A stretch of DNA of 44,181 nt from Bacteroides clarus YIT 12056 (GCF_900129655.1 NZ_FQWK01000011.1:1-44181), one strand, 5' to 3'. Positions 1 through 7,491 are shown, counted from the stretch's first letter. Program-made: numbers and translations. Notes: generated by a model from the sequence alone, not told the origin.

Positions 1-106
1 TAAACGTCCCGCCCTGGAACTCCCACATTTCTACCTTGCCGTCCGAATTGATGAATGACACCTTTAACCCGATATTTCTAAGTTCTTGCGGGACTAAGAC
101 TACTTT
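1..106 (-). pseudogene. Fibre-like coding fragment without a start codon
   Basis: Reading the minus strand from position 106 to the window edge gives 35 open codons containing VPQELRNIGLKVSF and then KVEMWEFQGGTF. This R-x-G-L-x-V-x-F pattern resembles repeats I associate with tail-fibre-like proteins of Bacteroides prophages. A TGA stop at 107-109 lies directly upstream in the same frame and no start codon precedes the motif, so this is either a broken copy or a displaced C-terminal segment. The gene would continue left of the window. The family assignment is from memory of the motif and is tentative. Confidence 0.4.
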
Positions 107-312
107 TCAAGGCAAAAAATAGAAAATGAGTGGCTTTATATAGGCTTCTGAAGTATATCTGTAAGGGGAATATAAGAAAAACATGAAAAGATAGAGTAGG
201 GTAGAAAATCAGTAGTATTTATATTGACATTTTATGTCAGTGGAATGTAATATAAATAGGACGATTGGAATATAAGGAATTATAATTTTGGATAAAATTA
301 AAATTTGGAATT
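107..312. other. Gene-free AT-rich stretch before the lysis module
   Basis: No open frame with a credible start is present. A TTGACA at 224-229 and a TAATAT at 248-253, 18 bp apart, look like an E. coli-type promoter rather than the Bacteroidetes TAnnTTTG type. The TGACA/TGTCA dyad at 225-238 overlaps it. This could be chance in AT-rich DNA. Confidence 0.3.
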
Positions 313-795
313 ATGATTTGTATGTTGATTTCTTTAGTTTTGATTGTAGCGTATATCGTATATGCTATCAGTGTCATGCAGGGAATTCCCTGGAGTGTGA
401 GCGATACTTATTATCAGCTTGATAAACGGGGTCGCCCCAAATGGCTGTTCCAAGCGGCTATGATTGTCCCGGCTTTTTTACTTCTCCCCGCATGGCTGGA
501 TGTGTCTCCTGTGGAGATACAGTTTCTCGCTTTCCTTTCCGGCGTCGGGCTTATTTTTGTAGGCGCTGCGCCCTGCTTTAAGTTGGAACTTGAAGGCAAG
601 GTGCATTATATCGCTACCGGAGTTTGCGGTGTGGCTTCGTTGGCTTGGATATGCCTGGTGGGGTATTGGCTGTTTCCTTTGCTACTGTTCGCTTCCTGTA
701 TTTATTTGACATACCGCTACCAAAGACCTATGTTCTGGGTAGAGTGCAGCCTTTTCCTGAGTGTTTATCTTACCGTGTTTTGTCTGCTGCTATGA
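313..795 (+). CDS. Polytopic membrane protein of the phage lysis module
   Basis: This 160-residue protein is almost entirely hydrophobic, with about five predicted membrane segments (roughly residues 2-20, 45-62, 67-85, 103-120 and 122-158) joined by short loops, one of them carrying the basic DKRGRPK. I do not recognise a named family. Its stop overlaps the start of the next gene by four bases (ATGA at 792-795), so the two are translationally coupled. The position just before a coiled-coil membrane protein and an amidase suggests a holin or other inner-membrane lysis factor, which is inference from context. The start at 313 is the first ATG; a second possible start is codon 4. Confidence 0.65.
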   Translation: MICMLISLVLIVAYIVYAISVMQGIPWSVSDTYYQLDKRGRPKWLFQAAMIVPAFLLLPAWLDVSPVEIQFLAFLSGVGLIFVGAAPCFKLELEGKVHYIATGVCGVASLAWICLVGYWLFPLLLFASCIYLTYRYQRPMFWVECSLFLSVYLTVFCLLL

Positions 796-1142
796 ATGTG
801 AATGACTGGGTAATATTGATTACTGCATTAGGTGGTATCGAGGGAATCAAACAGCTTTTAAAATGGTGGATGTCCCGAAAGACGGACGCCCGTAAAGAGG
901 ATGCTTCTGCCGATGCTATGGAGAATGAGAATGAACGCAAACAAATTGCCTGGTTGGAAGAACGGATAGCACAACGTGATACGAAAATAGACGGTTTGTA
1001 TGCCGAGCTGCGCCAGTCGCAAAGTGCCCATCTGGACGAAGTTCATAAACGGCATGAGACAGAATTAAAACTGAAAGAGGCTGAAATGAAACGGTGTGAT
1101 GTTCGAGGATGCGGGGGACGAAAGCCGCCAAGTGATTACTGA
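792..1142 (+). CDS. Small phage membrane/coiled-coil protein (holin- or spanin-like)
   Basis: The 116-residue protein starts at the ATG that overlaps the previous stop, starting MNVNDWVILITALGG, which gives one N-terminal membrane segment. An open frame extends further upstream, but that part overlaps the previous gene and is not credible. Residues 40-100 form a charged coiled coil, and the tail KRCDVRGCGGRKPPSDY has a Cys-x4-Cys pair followed by a PPSxY ending that I recall from similar proteins of Bacteroides phages. Between it and the amidase lie 117 bases with a GGAAGG/CCTTCC dyad and no further gene. A role in lysis is inferred from the neighbours. Confidence 0.65.
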   Translation: MNVNDWVILITALGGIEGIKQLLKWWMSRKTDARKEDASADAMENENERKQIAWLEERIAQRDTKIDGLYAELRQSQSAHLDEVHKRHETELKLKEAEMKRCDVRGCGGRKPPSDY

Positions 1143-1259
1143 TGCATGGAAGGAAGGTGTTTCCCAACAGCTCCCTTCCGCCTTTAAATTTGACACAACT
1201 TAAAGTTTAACAAAGGCGAATTGCAAATATAACGAATATTTATGTAAAATCAAAAAGGA

Positions 1260-1754
1260 ATGACAACTATTGATACTATTATCATTCATTGTTCGGCCAC
1301 GAAAGCCGGGCAGGATTTACGTGCCAAAGATATCGACCGCATGCACCGTGCACGCGGCTTTAATCAGATTGGCTACAACTTTGTGATAGACCTTGACGGA
1401 ACGGTAGAGAGTGGCCGCCCGTTGTCAATCGACGGGGCGCACTGTAATACGAAAGGCTTCTCCGGTTTGTCGTACAACAAACACAGTATCGGTATCTGCT
1501 ATATCGGCGGGTTGGATACTAACGGTAAGCCGGCTGATACCCGTACGGAAGCGCAGAAAAAGGCTTTGCGTAATTTGGTTGTCAAACTCTGTAAGGAGTA
1601 TCCGATTATAGAGCTGCTCGGTCATCGAGACACCTCACCCGATTTGGACGGCAGTGGAGAGGTTGAACCGTCTGAATACATCAAGGTATGCCCTTGCTTC
1701 GATGTACGGAGCGAGTTCTGCAATTTCTTACGTAACATTGTGATACGGCCATGA
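1260..1754 (+). CDS. N-acetylmuramoyl-L-alanine amidase, T7 lysozyme type (endolysin)
   Basis: This 164-residue Amidase_2 domain protein would cleave the bond between N-acetylmuramic acid and L-alanine in peptidoglycan. The zinc ligands expected for the family are visible: His10 in IIIHCSAT, His122 in LLGHRDTSPD and a cysteine in the CPCFD motif (Cys144 or Cys146). There is no signal peptide, so it should reach the wall through a holin. The length is close to T7 lysozyme and the gene looks intact. Its stop overlaps the start of the next gene by four bases. A related amidase lies at the right edge of the window (43850-44181); the two share the GICY-x-GGL, DTRTE, GHRD and GEVEP blocks. Confidence 0.92.
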   Translation: MTTIDTIIIHCSATKAGQDLRAKDIDRMHRARGFNQIGYNFVIDLDGTVESGRPLSIDGAHCNTKGFSGLSYNKHSIGICYIGGLDTNGKPADTRTEAQKKALRNLVVKLCKEYPIIELLGHRDTSPDLDGSGEVEPSEYIKVCPCFDVRSEFCNFLRNIVIRP

Positions 1755-2206
1755 AACAACTGCCCTGGATATTGGTCGTATTGCTGGCTATCGCTTGTGT
1801 GGCGGCGTGGTTCCGCCCGCACGAGCCTTTGCCGGCAGAAATACGTACCGAAACGAGGATACAGACGGTTGTCAAACTTGATACGGTTCTTATCTCTGCA
1901 CCGATAGCCGTCTTTTGGCAGATATTGCCGAATGATACTATACGGATAGGTGATACCTTGCTTCATCGCAAACGGGTTGTGTATGAAGATAGTCTGTATC
2001 GTGCGGTGGTGAGCGGATATGTAGACCCTCGGATGGATAGTATGACTGTTTATCCGAGGACGGTCTATCAGACTGTGACGAACGATATTTACCACACCAT
2101 CAAACCCAAGAAGAAGCATTGGGGATTAGGATTGCAGGCTGGATACGGTTATCCTAATGGCTTCTACGTCGGTGCAGGAATAAGTTATAATCTATTTGTA
2201 TGGTAA
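1751..2206 (+). CDS. Membrane-anchored phage protein, DUF6808/spanin-like
   Basis: The 151-residue protein begins with one membrane helix (KQLPWILVVLLAIACVAAW), followed by an extracytoplasmic part with repeated short D-T-V segments and a C-terminal glycine/aromatic stretch (about residues 125-150) that resembles a final outer-membrane strand ending in FVW. I recall this architecture from Bacteroides phage proteins placed right after the amidase. A single anchored helix plus a periplasmic extension would fit a role in bridging the envelope at lysis, but that is inference. It is translationally coupled to the amidase. From 2207 to 2392 there is no gene. Confidence 0.6.
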   Translation: MKQLPWILVVLLAIACVAAWFRPHEPLPAEIRTETRIQTVVKLDTVLISAPIAVFWQILPNDTIRIGDTLLHRKRVVYEDSLYRAVVSGYVDPRMDSMTVYPRTVYQTVTNDIYHTIKPKKKHWGLGLQAGYGYPNGFYVGAGISYNLFVW

Positions 2207-2392
2207 GAAAGAAATTAAGGATGTAGAAGTCTGCTTATATCTGGCACTCTTTGGAGGGCTTAGAGTAAACAACGTTTTACGTTAATATTACCACATGAAT
2301 ATCGTTCTTTTAATTATTGGGATTGCCACTTATTTTAATTTTTCGCTTATTTCTATAATAGAGCGATGTGTTATTTTAATTTTCCGTGAAAA

Positions 2393-2424
2393 TTTGGAAT
2401 AGGAAAAACTTTATTCTAATTTTG
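2393..2424 (+). promoter_or_regulatory. Bacteroidetes-type promoter of the Fic gene
   Basis: TTTG at 2393-2396, a 20 bp spacer and TAATTTTG at 2417-2424 match the -33/-7 pattern. The expected start is near 2431, leaving a leader of about 17 bases before the ATG at 2448. The Fic gene therefore has its own promoter, separate from the lysis module. Confidence 0.75.
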
Positions 2425-2447
2425 CCATAAAGATTAAAATAACAAAT

Positions 2448-3575
2448 ATGAAGAGTTTTAAATCAGGTACTTATATAAATCAAGGGTATTATAGCAGCTT
2501 CCAGCCTAATTTTATAAATAAGGCTTGGGAAATTTCTGATATGGAGGTAGTTACTTTGTTGAGTAAAGCTGATAGGATGCTCGGAAGATTAGATATGTAT
2601 TCCGAACATATTCCTAATATTGACCTGTTTATCAGCATGCATGTGATGAAAGAAGCTACGCAATCATCTAAAATAGAAGGAACGCAAACCAATATGGAAG
2701 AAGCCATCTTGGCTAAAGAAGATGTTCCTCTTGACAAAAGAGATGACTGGGTGGAAGTTCATAACTACATCAATGCCATGAACGAAGCTATTAAGTTATT
2801 GGATGAATTGCCTTTTTCTTCCAGATTGATAAGAAACGTTCATAAAATTCTTTTGCAAGGCGTAAGAGGAGAACATAAGCAACCCGGAGAATTTAGAAGA
2901 AGCCAAAATTGGATAGGAGGTTCGAATATAAATGATGCCATATTCGTCCCACCTGTCCACTCGTCTATACCGGATTTAATGGAAGATATAGAAAAATTTG
3001 CACATAACGACAAGATATTCTTTCCTGAGCTGCTTAAAATAGCCTTGATACATTATCAATTTGAAACGATACATCCTTTTCTTGACGGGAATGGGAGGAC
3101 TGGGAGACTGATGATTACGTTGTATCTGGTAAGCAAAGGTATTTTGAAAAGACCTATTTTATATCTGTCCGATTATCTTGAAAAGCATCGGAACTCTTAT
3201 TATGCCAGTCTTATGCAAGCAAGAAAAAATAACGATATATCTGGATGGTTTAAGTTTTTCCTTACAGGGATTGTTAAAATGGCAGAGAATGGTGTTAGGA
3301 CTTTTGAAGAAATACTATTGCTTCAAAAAGAAAATGAAGAAAAAATAAAATCGTTAGGAAGCAGATCTGCAAACGCGTTGAAAGTTGTTACGGAACTATA
3401 TAAACTTCCTGTTACAGACGCCAATATGGTCACAAATATAACAGGAATTAGTAGTGCTTCTGCATATACTTTAATTTCAAGTATGGAAAAATGCGGAATA
3501 CTATCCGAAGTTACTGGAGGAAGAAGAGGGAGAATTTATATGTTAAAGAAGTATTTTGATATATTTAATAAATGA
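2448..3575 (+). CDS. Fic family protein with built-in inhibitory helix
   Basis: This 375-residue protein has the Fic core motif HPFLDGNGRTGR at 209-220, with catalytic His209. Such enzymes usually transfer AMP from ATP to hydroxyl side chains of target proteins. The N-terminal part contains SSKIEGT (73-79), the autoinhibitory motif of class II Fic proteins whose glutamate (Glu77) blocks ATP binding. The C-terminal 80 residues look like a winged helix, so it may bind DNA or use that module for target recognition. All core residues are present. It sits alone between phage lysis genes and the integrase with its own promoter, so it is probably cargo; its target is unknown. Confidence 0.9.
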   Translation: MKSFKSGTYINQGYYSSFQPNFINKAWEISDMEVVTLLSKADRMLGRLDMYSEHIPNIDLFISMHVMKEATQSSKIEGTQTNMEEAILAKEDVPLDKRDDWVEVHNYINAMNEAIKLLDELPFSSRLIRNVHKILLQGVRGEHKQPGEFRRSQNWIGGSNINDAIFVPPVHSSIPDLMEDIEKFAHNDKIFFPELLKIALIHYQFETIHPFLDGNGRTGRLMITLYLVSKGILKRPILYLSDYLEKHRNSYYASLMQARKNNDISGWFKFFLTGIVKMAENGVRTFEEILLLQKENEEKIKSLGSRSANALKVVTELYKLPVTDANMVTNITGISSASAYTLISSMEKCGILSEVTGGRRGRIYMLKKYFDIFNK

Positions 3576-3602
3576 CATTTAAAAGAGTTATTTTATATTT
3601 AG

Positions 3603-3632
3603 GTGGTGATTTTAAAGTTTCACCGCTTTTTT
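3603..3632 (+). terminator. Probable intrinsic terminator after the Fic gene
   Basis: GTGGTGA (3603-3609) pairs with TCACCGC (3620-3626), including one G-T pair, and is followed by a run of six T. The stem is short but the position 28 bases past the Fic stop is right. The remaining 190 bases to the convergent protease gene hold no gene. Confidence 0.5.
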
Positions 3633-3823
3633 GTATCCGGGCGGTTTCCGGGTGGTTTTTATGTTGGGGCTGTGGTGAGTTGTGATTTATGGCAGTGGTA
3701 ATTTCTGTCTTAAAGTTCAGTAAATTAGTGAAAAAAATTATTTTGAACTCTTTTTTGAGCAGATATATACCTCTTTCTGATTTGTTATTTTTACAATCTG
3801 TATTGTTTCCATTTTCATGTGTT

Positions 3824-4807
3824 TTATTCGTGAAAGTCCTCAAAGCGAACAGGCATTTCATGTTTTTGGGCTATAATTGAATTTATTATTTTAATAGGAA
3901 TAGCGACACCATAGCCAAGCTCATCATAACTATCTCCTTCGGCTATTGTATCGCTAATCGCAACACCAACAATGGAACCATATTTATTAATAACTGGTCC
4001 GCCACTGTTACCACCTGTTATCCGAGCTGTTATTAACATTAATTGAGTGATATTTTGTGTGAACATTTCATTTGCAATGGAAGTAATAGCCCCACGTGAT
4101 GGGGTAAAACGAACATTTGCTAAAGACGAAACTGTAGCTTTTTCAACCGTGAGAAAATTAAGAAAACGGGGTATCATTGGATATCCCATAACAAGAATAT
4201 CATCTAAGATATATGGATCTTGAATAAAAACTTGCTCCGTTTTTTGAGACAAATCTATATAGGCTATATCAATAGCATCATTGTCACTTATATAAATTTT
4301 GGCTTTGCTTAATTGTTCCTTGCTATAACCTGGTATTGAAACATAAGCCCCGTCTTCTAAACAGTGTTTAGCGGTAACAATGCCATTAAGAAACTTAAAG
4401 CAACTTCCCATCATAGGCTTTTTATCTTCTGTATATGCAATAATAGGAATAACCTTATCTTTGTAGAAATTATATACATATTCGAAACCATAAACTACAG
4501 AGTTATAGTAATGGGACATTTCGTCCTTTAGGGTAACTAAAGCATCTAAATTTCCTACATATCCATAATTATTGTTTATTCCCAGTGCAGTACCCCCTTT
4601 AATCAAAGACATTATATTGTTATTGCACAATATATCACATATCTTGGTAATGATAGCTGGCTGTAAAAATTGTACCCCCTGTGGAGAGTGTGTTGTACAA
4701 AAATCTACAATATTTTTCTTATTGATACTATTACTGACATGAAAATATTTCAAGATGTCAATTATTAATTCTGGATATAAAATATCATAGTCATTAAAGT
4801 CTTTCAT
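3824..4807 (-). CDS. Trypsin-like serine protease with an N-terminal helical domain
   Basis: With the start at 4807 the protein has 327 residues. The triad of a chymotrypsin/HtrA-fold peptidase is visible: His148 in VTAKHCL, Asp180 in NDAIDIAYIDL and Ser268 in TGGNSGGPV. There is no signal peptide and no PDZ domain, so it should act in the cytoplasm. The first 110 residues are a separate, mostly helical region I do not recognise; residues 45-90 look somewhat like a winged helix. A longer frame begins at a TTG at 4834, but that codon lies within the TATCTTTG promoter box at 4832-4839, so the ATG at 4807 is preferred. It is AT-rich, stands alone in the prophage cargo region and faces the Fic gene. 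It may be a standalone effector or defence protease, which is inference. Confidence 0.8.
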   Translation of the reverse strand: MKDFNDYDILYPELIIDILKYFHVSNSINKKNIVDFCTTHSPQGVQFLQPAIITKICDILCNNNIMSLIKGGTALGINNNYGYVGNLDALVTLKDEMSHYYNSVVYGFEYVYNFYKDKVIPIIAYTEDKKPMMGSCFKFLNGIVTAKHCLEDGAYVSIPGYSKEQLSKAKIYISDNDAIDIAYIDLSQKTEQVFIQDPYILDDILVMGYPMIPRFLNFLTVEKATVSSLANVRFTPSRGAITSIANEMFTQNITQLMLITARITGGNSGGPVINKYGSIVGVAISDTIAEGDSYDELGYGVAIPIKIINSIIAQKHEMPVRFEDFHE

Positions 4808-4831
4808 TTCTACAAATTTAATATTGATAAG

Positions 4832-4839
4832 CAAAGATA
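4832..4839 (-). promoter_or_regulatory. -7 element of the protease gene
   Basis: TATCTTTG on the minus strand matches TAnnTTTG. No clear -33 TTG sits at the expected distance. Transcription would begin near 4825, giving a leader of about 18 bases before the ATG at 4807 and excluding the upstream TTG start. Confidence 0.55.
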
Positions 4840-5060
4840 CTCATTGTTACTGAAAATATGGGTAGGTTATGTAATTTTAGTTAGAAGTAAATATCTATAA
4901 TATTATAAATATCTACATTTAGTAGAATGGTAAAAATTGTGTTTTGATTAAATTTGCAGTGTTGGTAAAAGCATAAATGTATCAGTCAATAATGAATTTG
5001 ATGTGCCACGTTGGGATATGGTTATTATGGATAATTGGGCATTGATAATAAGCAATTGAT
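4840..5060. other. AT-rich gap with no supported gene
   Basis: This stretch between the protease and the DUF5053 gene holds no gene I can support. The plus strand has a TAAATTTG box at 4949-4956 without a -33 partner. It is followed by an open stretch of about 35 codons ending at 5060 that contains DVPRWDMVIMDNW but has no early start codon; it may be a remnant. Confidence 0.35.
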
Positions 5061-5065
5061 ATAAA

Positions 5066-5095
5066 AATCCCCGATATGCTCGAATACCGGGGATT
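5066..5095 (-). terminator. Intrinsic terminator of the small phage operon
   Basis: AATCCCCG (5066-5073) and CGGGGATT (5088-5095) form a perfect 8 bp stem. Read on the minus strand it is followed by TTTTTAT. It lies 21 bases past the stop of the DUF5053 gene. Confidence 0.8.
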
Positions 5096-5116
5096 AGTTG
5101 TCATAAGAAACAGCTA

Positions 5117-5539
5117 TTAACTTGTAATAGACAGCGAGCTGATTTTATTTCCAATTTCTTTTAGTGCGCGGTTGAATGTGTCTACTTCTTCACGGTTCAG
5201 GGTGTATACCTTTCCGCATACCTTATTACCGTTTATGCGCTGATATAACCATGCTGCGCTTTTACCGAAATAGTTTTTAGCAATGTAGGAGAGGGGCAGG
5301 ATATCGGCCACTTCTTTCAACTGGTCTCTAATTTTTAATTCATGCTCTATATGGGTGATACTTTTTTCAATCTCCCCTAATCCCTCTTCATACCATACTT
5401 TAGCTGCAGCTTTATTTTCGGTAGTCATTTGAAGGGTTTTTAATTCCTCTTCTAAAGCATTTAACTTTTTCCGTTCTTCTGCATCCAAAGAACCCATTAG
5501 CGGTTTCATTTCTGCTAAAATATCTTGTACACTTCTCAT
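5117..5539 (-). CDS. DUF5053 domain protein of phage origin
   Basis: The 140-residue protein starts with a charged coiled coil (about residues 18-75) and ends with a compact helical domain containing SYIAKNYFGKSAAWLYQRIN and LNREEVDTFNRALKEIG. I recognise this from the DUF5053 family of Bacteroides phages and integrated elements. The YIAKNYFGKS-x3-LYQRINGNKV segment resembles a helix-turn-helix, so DNA binding is possible; this is inference. It is the second gene of a short minus-strand operon after the 53-residue gene, with an intercistronic hairpin at 5555-5576 and a terminator downstream. Confidence 0.75.
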   Translation of the reverse strand: MRSVQDILAEMKPLMGSLDAEERKKLNALEEELKTLQMTTENKAAAKVWYEEGLGEIEKSITHIEHELKIRDQLKEVADILPLSYIAKNYFGKSAAWLYQRINGNKVCGKVYTLNREEVDTFNRALKEIGNKISSLSITS

Positions 5540-5554
5540 AGGATAATGTTTTTA

Positions 5555-5576
5555 GGATGCCCGCTGAGGGGCATCC
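5555..5576 (-). promoter_or_regulatory. Intercistronic hairpin upstream of the DUF5053 gene
   Basis: GGATGCCC and GGGCATCC form a perfect 8 bp stem with a 6-base loop, 16 bases before the DUF5053 start. There is no T run behind it, so a role in message processing or translation control is more likely than termination. Confidence 0.45.
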
Positions 5577-5584
5577 GGTTGTTT

Positions 5585-5746
5585 TTACTTCTTTTCCTTT
5601 AGCAATTTACTAAGGTCGTCTAACATTAGATTTATTTGCCCTTCCTTTTCTTCTGGTGTAATTCCCAGTAGTGGGGCGATTCTTGTGTAATCGGCAATCT
5701 TTTGTTTGACTTTCTCAATTTCTTGTTTTAGTTCTTCATCTGTCAT
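5585..5746 (-). CDS. Small coiled-coil protein, 53 residues
   Basis: The frame starts at an ATG (5744-5746) with MTDEELKQEIEKVKQKIAD, continues through RIAPLLGITPEEKEGQ and ends in DDLSKLLKEKK. It is highly charged, helical and free of cysteine. It is preceded by a good minus-strand promoter (5791-5821) and followed after 45 bases by the DUF5053 gene, whose N-terminal part is also coiled coil, so the two may interact. I do not recognise a named family. Codon choice, promoter and operon position support a real gene. Confidence 0.65.
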   Translation of the reverse strand: MTDEELKQEIEKVKQKIADYTRIAPLLGITPEEKEGQINLMLDDLSKLLKEKK

Positions 5747-5790
5747 TACTTGTTTTTTAAAGGTTAATACTCTGTTTTCTTATGACACTA

Positions 5791-5821
5791 CAAATATACA
5801 TAATAAATTTGTTATGTGCAA
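5791..5821 (-). promoter_or_regulatory. Promoter of the 53-residue/DUF5053 operon
   Basis: On the minus strand a TTG (5819-5821, within TTGC) is separated by 20 bp from TATATTTG (5791-5798). The leader before the ATG at 5746 is about 40 bases. Confidence 0.7.
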
Positions 5822-5888
5822 CTATTACATGAATAATTTTCGTTATCTCGCATATTTTTTCCATATTTGCAATGCGTTACATGTTTTG

Positions 5889-6068
5889 ATTTGCGTCGGG
5901 TGGTATCCTGACCGTTGAGCTACTGGTGATTGATTTTGCCAGTAGCTTATTCATATACGGTTCCGACCCCCGTGAGATAGCTTAATGGCATCCTGTATCC
6001 GACGCAAGTAGATATGTAACGCAACGGGAAAGCGGAACCGTTCTTTTTTCCGCTCCTTAAACCGTTGC
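5889..6068 (+). promoter_or_regulatory. Dyad-rich structured leader or recombination region
   Basis: Five inverted repeats crowd into 180 bases. TTGCGTCGG 5891-5899 pairs with 5999-6007. AGCTACTGG 5918-5926 pairs with 5939-5947. ACGGTTCCG 5957-5965 pairs with 6033-6041. GCAACGG 6021-6027 pairs with 6062-6068. AGCGGAA 6031-6037 pairs with 6048-6054. All are perfect. The third stem crosses the first and the fourth and shares bases with the fifth, so alternative folds or a pseudoknot are possible. The right arm of the fourth ends three bases before the ATG at 6072. If transcribed it could control that gene; as DNA it could bind integrase or excisionase. No RNA family was recognised. Confidence 0.55.
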
Positions 6069-6071
6069 ATT

Positions 6072-6281
6072 ATGGGCAAATCTCAATCATCCTCTCCAAA
6101 GCTCACAAAGGCTTTCATTGGCTACGGTCATTATCAGCTAACAGTCACGTATTCCGATTGCGTGAAAACCGCAATAACGGGAAATATGGAGTTAATAGAC
6201 CGTTTGAACTCTGATGTAGAAAAGGAGAGGGAAGAAGCTACTGCCGAAGCAATAGTTTTCGTTCAGAAACAATCATTTTAA
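6072..6281 (+). CDS. Small phage protein, 69 residues
   Basis: The protein begins MGKSQSSSPKLTKAFIGYGH, continues with short beta-like stretches (HYQLTVTYSD, KTAITGN) and ends in a charged helix. I recall short proteins with an IGYGHY segment beside integrases of Bacteroides prophages, but cannot name the family. The last nine bases overlap the 3' end of the convergent integrase gene. The start lies at the edge of the dyad-rich segment at 5889-6068, which may control its translation. A role in excision control is possible only by position. Confidence 0.5.
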   Translation: MGKSQSSSPKLTKAFIGYGHYQLTVTYSDCVKTAITGNMELIDRLNSDVEKEREEATAEAIVFVQKQSF

Positions 6282-7445
6282 ACTATCGAAAATTTTCCTC
6301 ATTGCATCATCCGCATGTTTCCGCATTACTCGAAAATAGTTGAATATAGGGCGGTTCGTTTTCATTGACTGACCGATACAATATTCAAGAATTTCTAAGG
6401 ATATACCTAATTCAAATCCATGCTGAACGAATGATTTACGTGCAGAATAATAAACTACATGCTTTCTTATTCCTGCTATTTTGGCGAGTTCTTCCATTTT
6501 GCGGGATACAACAGAATAACACTGCCCGAATGTTTTGTACTTGCCAAAAACAAGTTTTCCATTCTTCTGCATATATTTGTTTATGATTTCCCTTGCTTCC
6601 GGCTGGATGGAGAATGCAGTTTTACTTTCACCACTTTTTTTGTTTTTTGTTTTTCGCCGGTAATATTCTATCCATTCTTTTCGGAAATCGATATCAAGCA
6701 TATCTACAAGATTGATACCCCCCAGATAATAGCTTAACATGAAAATATCACGTACTACTCCGATATTGTATTTAGGAATTTCCATATCTCGGATTGCTCT
6801 TACTTCATCAATGCTGAGGTCTAATTCACGGATATTGGCTGACGGCATTCTGCAAAATTCAAACGGTTCTACTTCGTATCTGACCATATTATGCTTTTTG
6901 GCATAGTTGATGATTACTTTAAGTAATGTAAGATAGATTTTGATAGTAGTAGGAGAGAGCCGCTTGTCTTCAAGGCTCATTTCAAAATGCTTGATGTTCC
7001 GGGGAGTAATCATTGAAAGTAACAAATCACCTTGGGACTTGATGAATGATTGGCATGCCAAGCGATACAACTTCTCAGATTTGTTTCTTTTTTCCTCTGC
7101 AAGCTCTGATAGATAAGATGCCATTGCAGAGGAAAACTTGGCATTGGTGTAGTCTTTCTTTTTTATGATGATTTCCCGGAGTTCGGAACATGAATATACG
7201 TCCACATCATATATGTTGTCGATAACATTCTGATAATGGTTAAGCAGATTCCGAAGTTTCATGTTCATGGAAGCCGCTTCCGGATGATTGATAACTTGCC
7301 CCTCTTTGAATTGTGATGGGGTGTCAATAATACAGTTTGTTGGAATATACCTGGTATTGGAATTATGAGCCAGTGATATTCTTACTTTGTGCTTTCCGTT
7401 GATAAGCACTTTTGCAGGTACGATACAAAGTTTAAGCGTTGCCAT
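6273..7445 (-). CDS. Phage tyrosine recombinase (integrase)
   Basis: The ATG at 7445 gives 390 residues starting MATLKLCIVPAKVLINGKHK, the usual beginning of Bacteroides integrases with an arm-binding domain. The longer frame to 7553 runs through a repeat-rich upstream region and is unlikely. A SAM-like core-binding domain (about 110-210) precedes the catalytic domain. The nucleophile is the Tyr of IFNYFRVM near the end, and the second arginine is in YSARKSF. The first catalytic Arg is replaced (YYLGGINLVDM), the His of RHS is Lys, and the His of LGHS is Gln (IGQS). I recall the same pattern in related Bacteroides integrases, so the gene is probably functional. It would integrate and excise the prophage. 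Confidence 0.88.
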   Translation of the reverse strand: MATLKLCIVPAKVLINGKHKVRISLAHNSNTRYIPTNCIIDTPSQFKEGQVINHPEAASMNMKLRNLLNHYQNVIDNIYDVDVYSCSELREIIIKKKDYTNAKFSSAMASYLSELAEEKRNKSEKLYRLACQSFIKSQGDLLLSMITPRNIKHFEMSLEDKRLSPTTIKIYLTLLKVIINYAKKHNMVRYEVEPFEFCRMPSANIRELDLSIDEVRAIRDMEIPKYNIGVVRDIFMLSYYLGGINLVDMLDIDFRKEWIEYYRRKTKNKKSGESKTAFSIQPEAREIINKYMQKNGKLVFGKYKTFGQCYSVVSRKMEELAKIAGIRKHVVYYSARKSFVQHGFELGISLEILEYCIGQSMKTNRPIFNYFRVMRKHADDAMRKIFDSLK

Positions 7446-7491
7446 ATTTTTGTTTAATAAAGTTGCGACAATTTGGTAGTAATAAAATCGG

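Noticed and set aside
3689..3880. 63-codon plus-strand frame between Fic and protease genes
   Set aside because: It overlaps the 3' end of the protease gene and has low-complexity hydrophobic sequence without a promoter or family likeness.
4952..5060. Open stretch with DVPRWDMVIMDNW
   Set aside because: There is no early start codon and it is short; kept only as a possible remnant.
5889..6068. tRNA or tmRNA gene
   Set aside because: The dyads do not give a cloverleaf and there is no T-arm motif or acceptor end.
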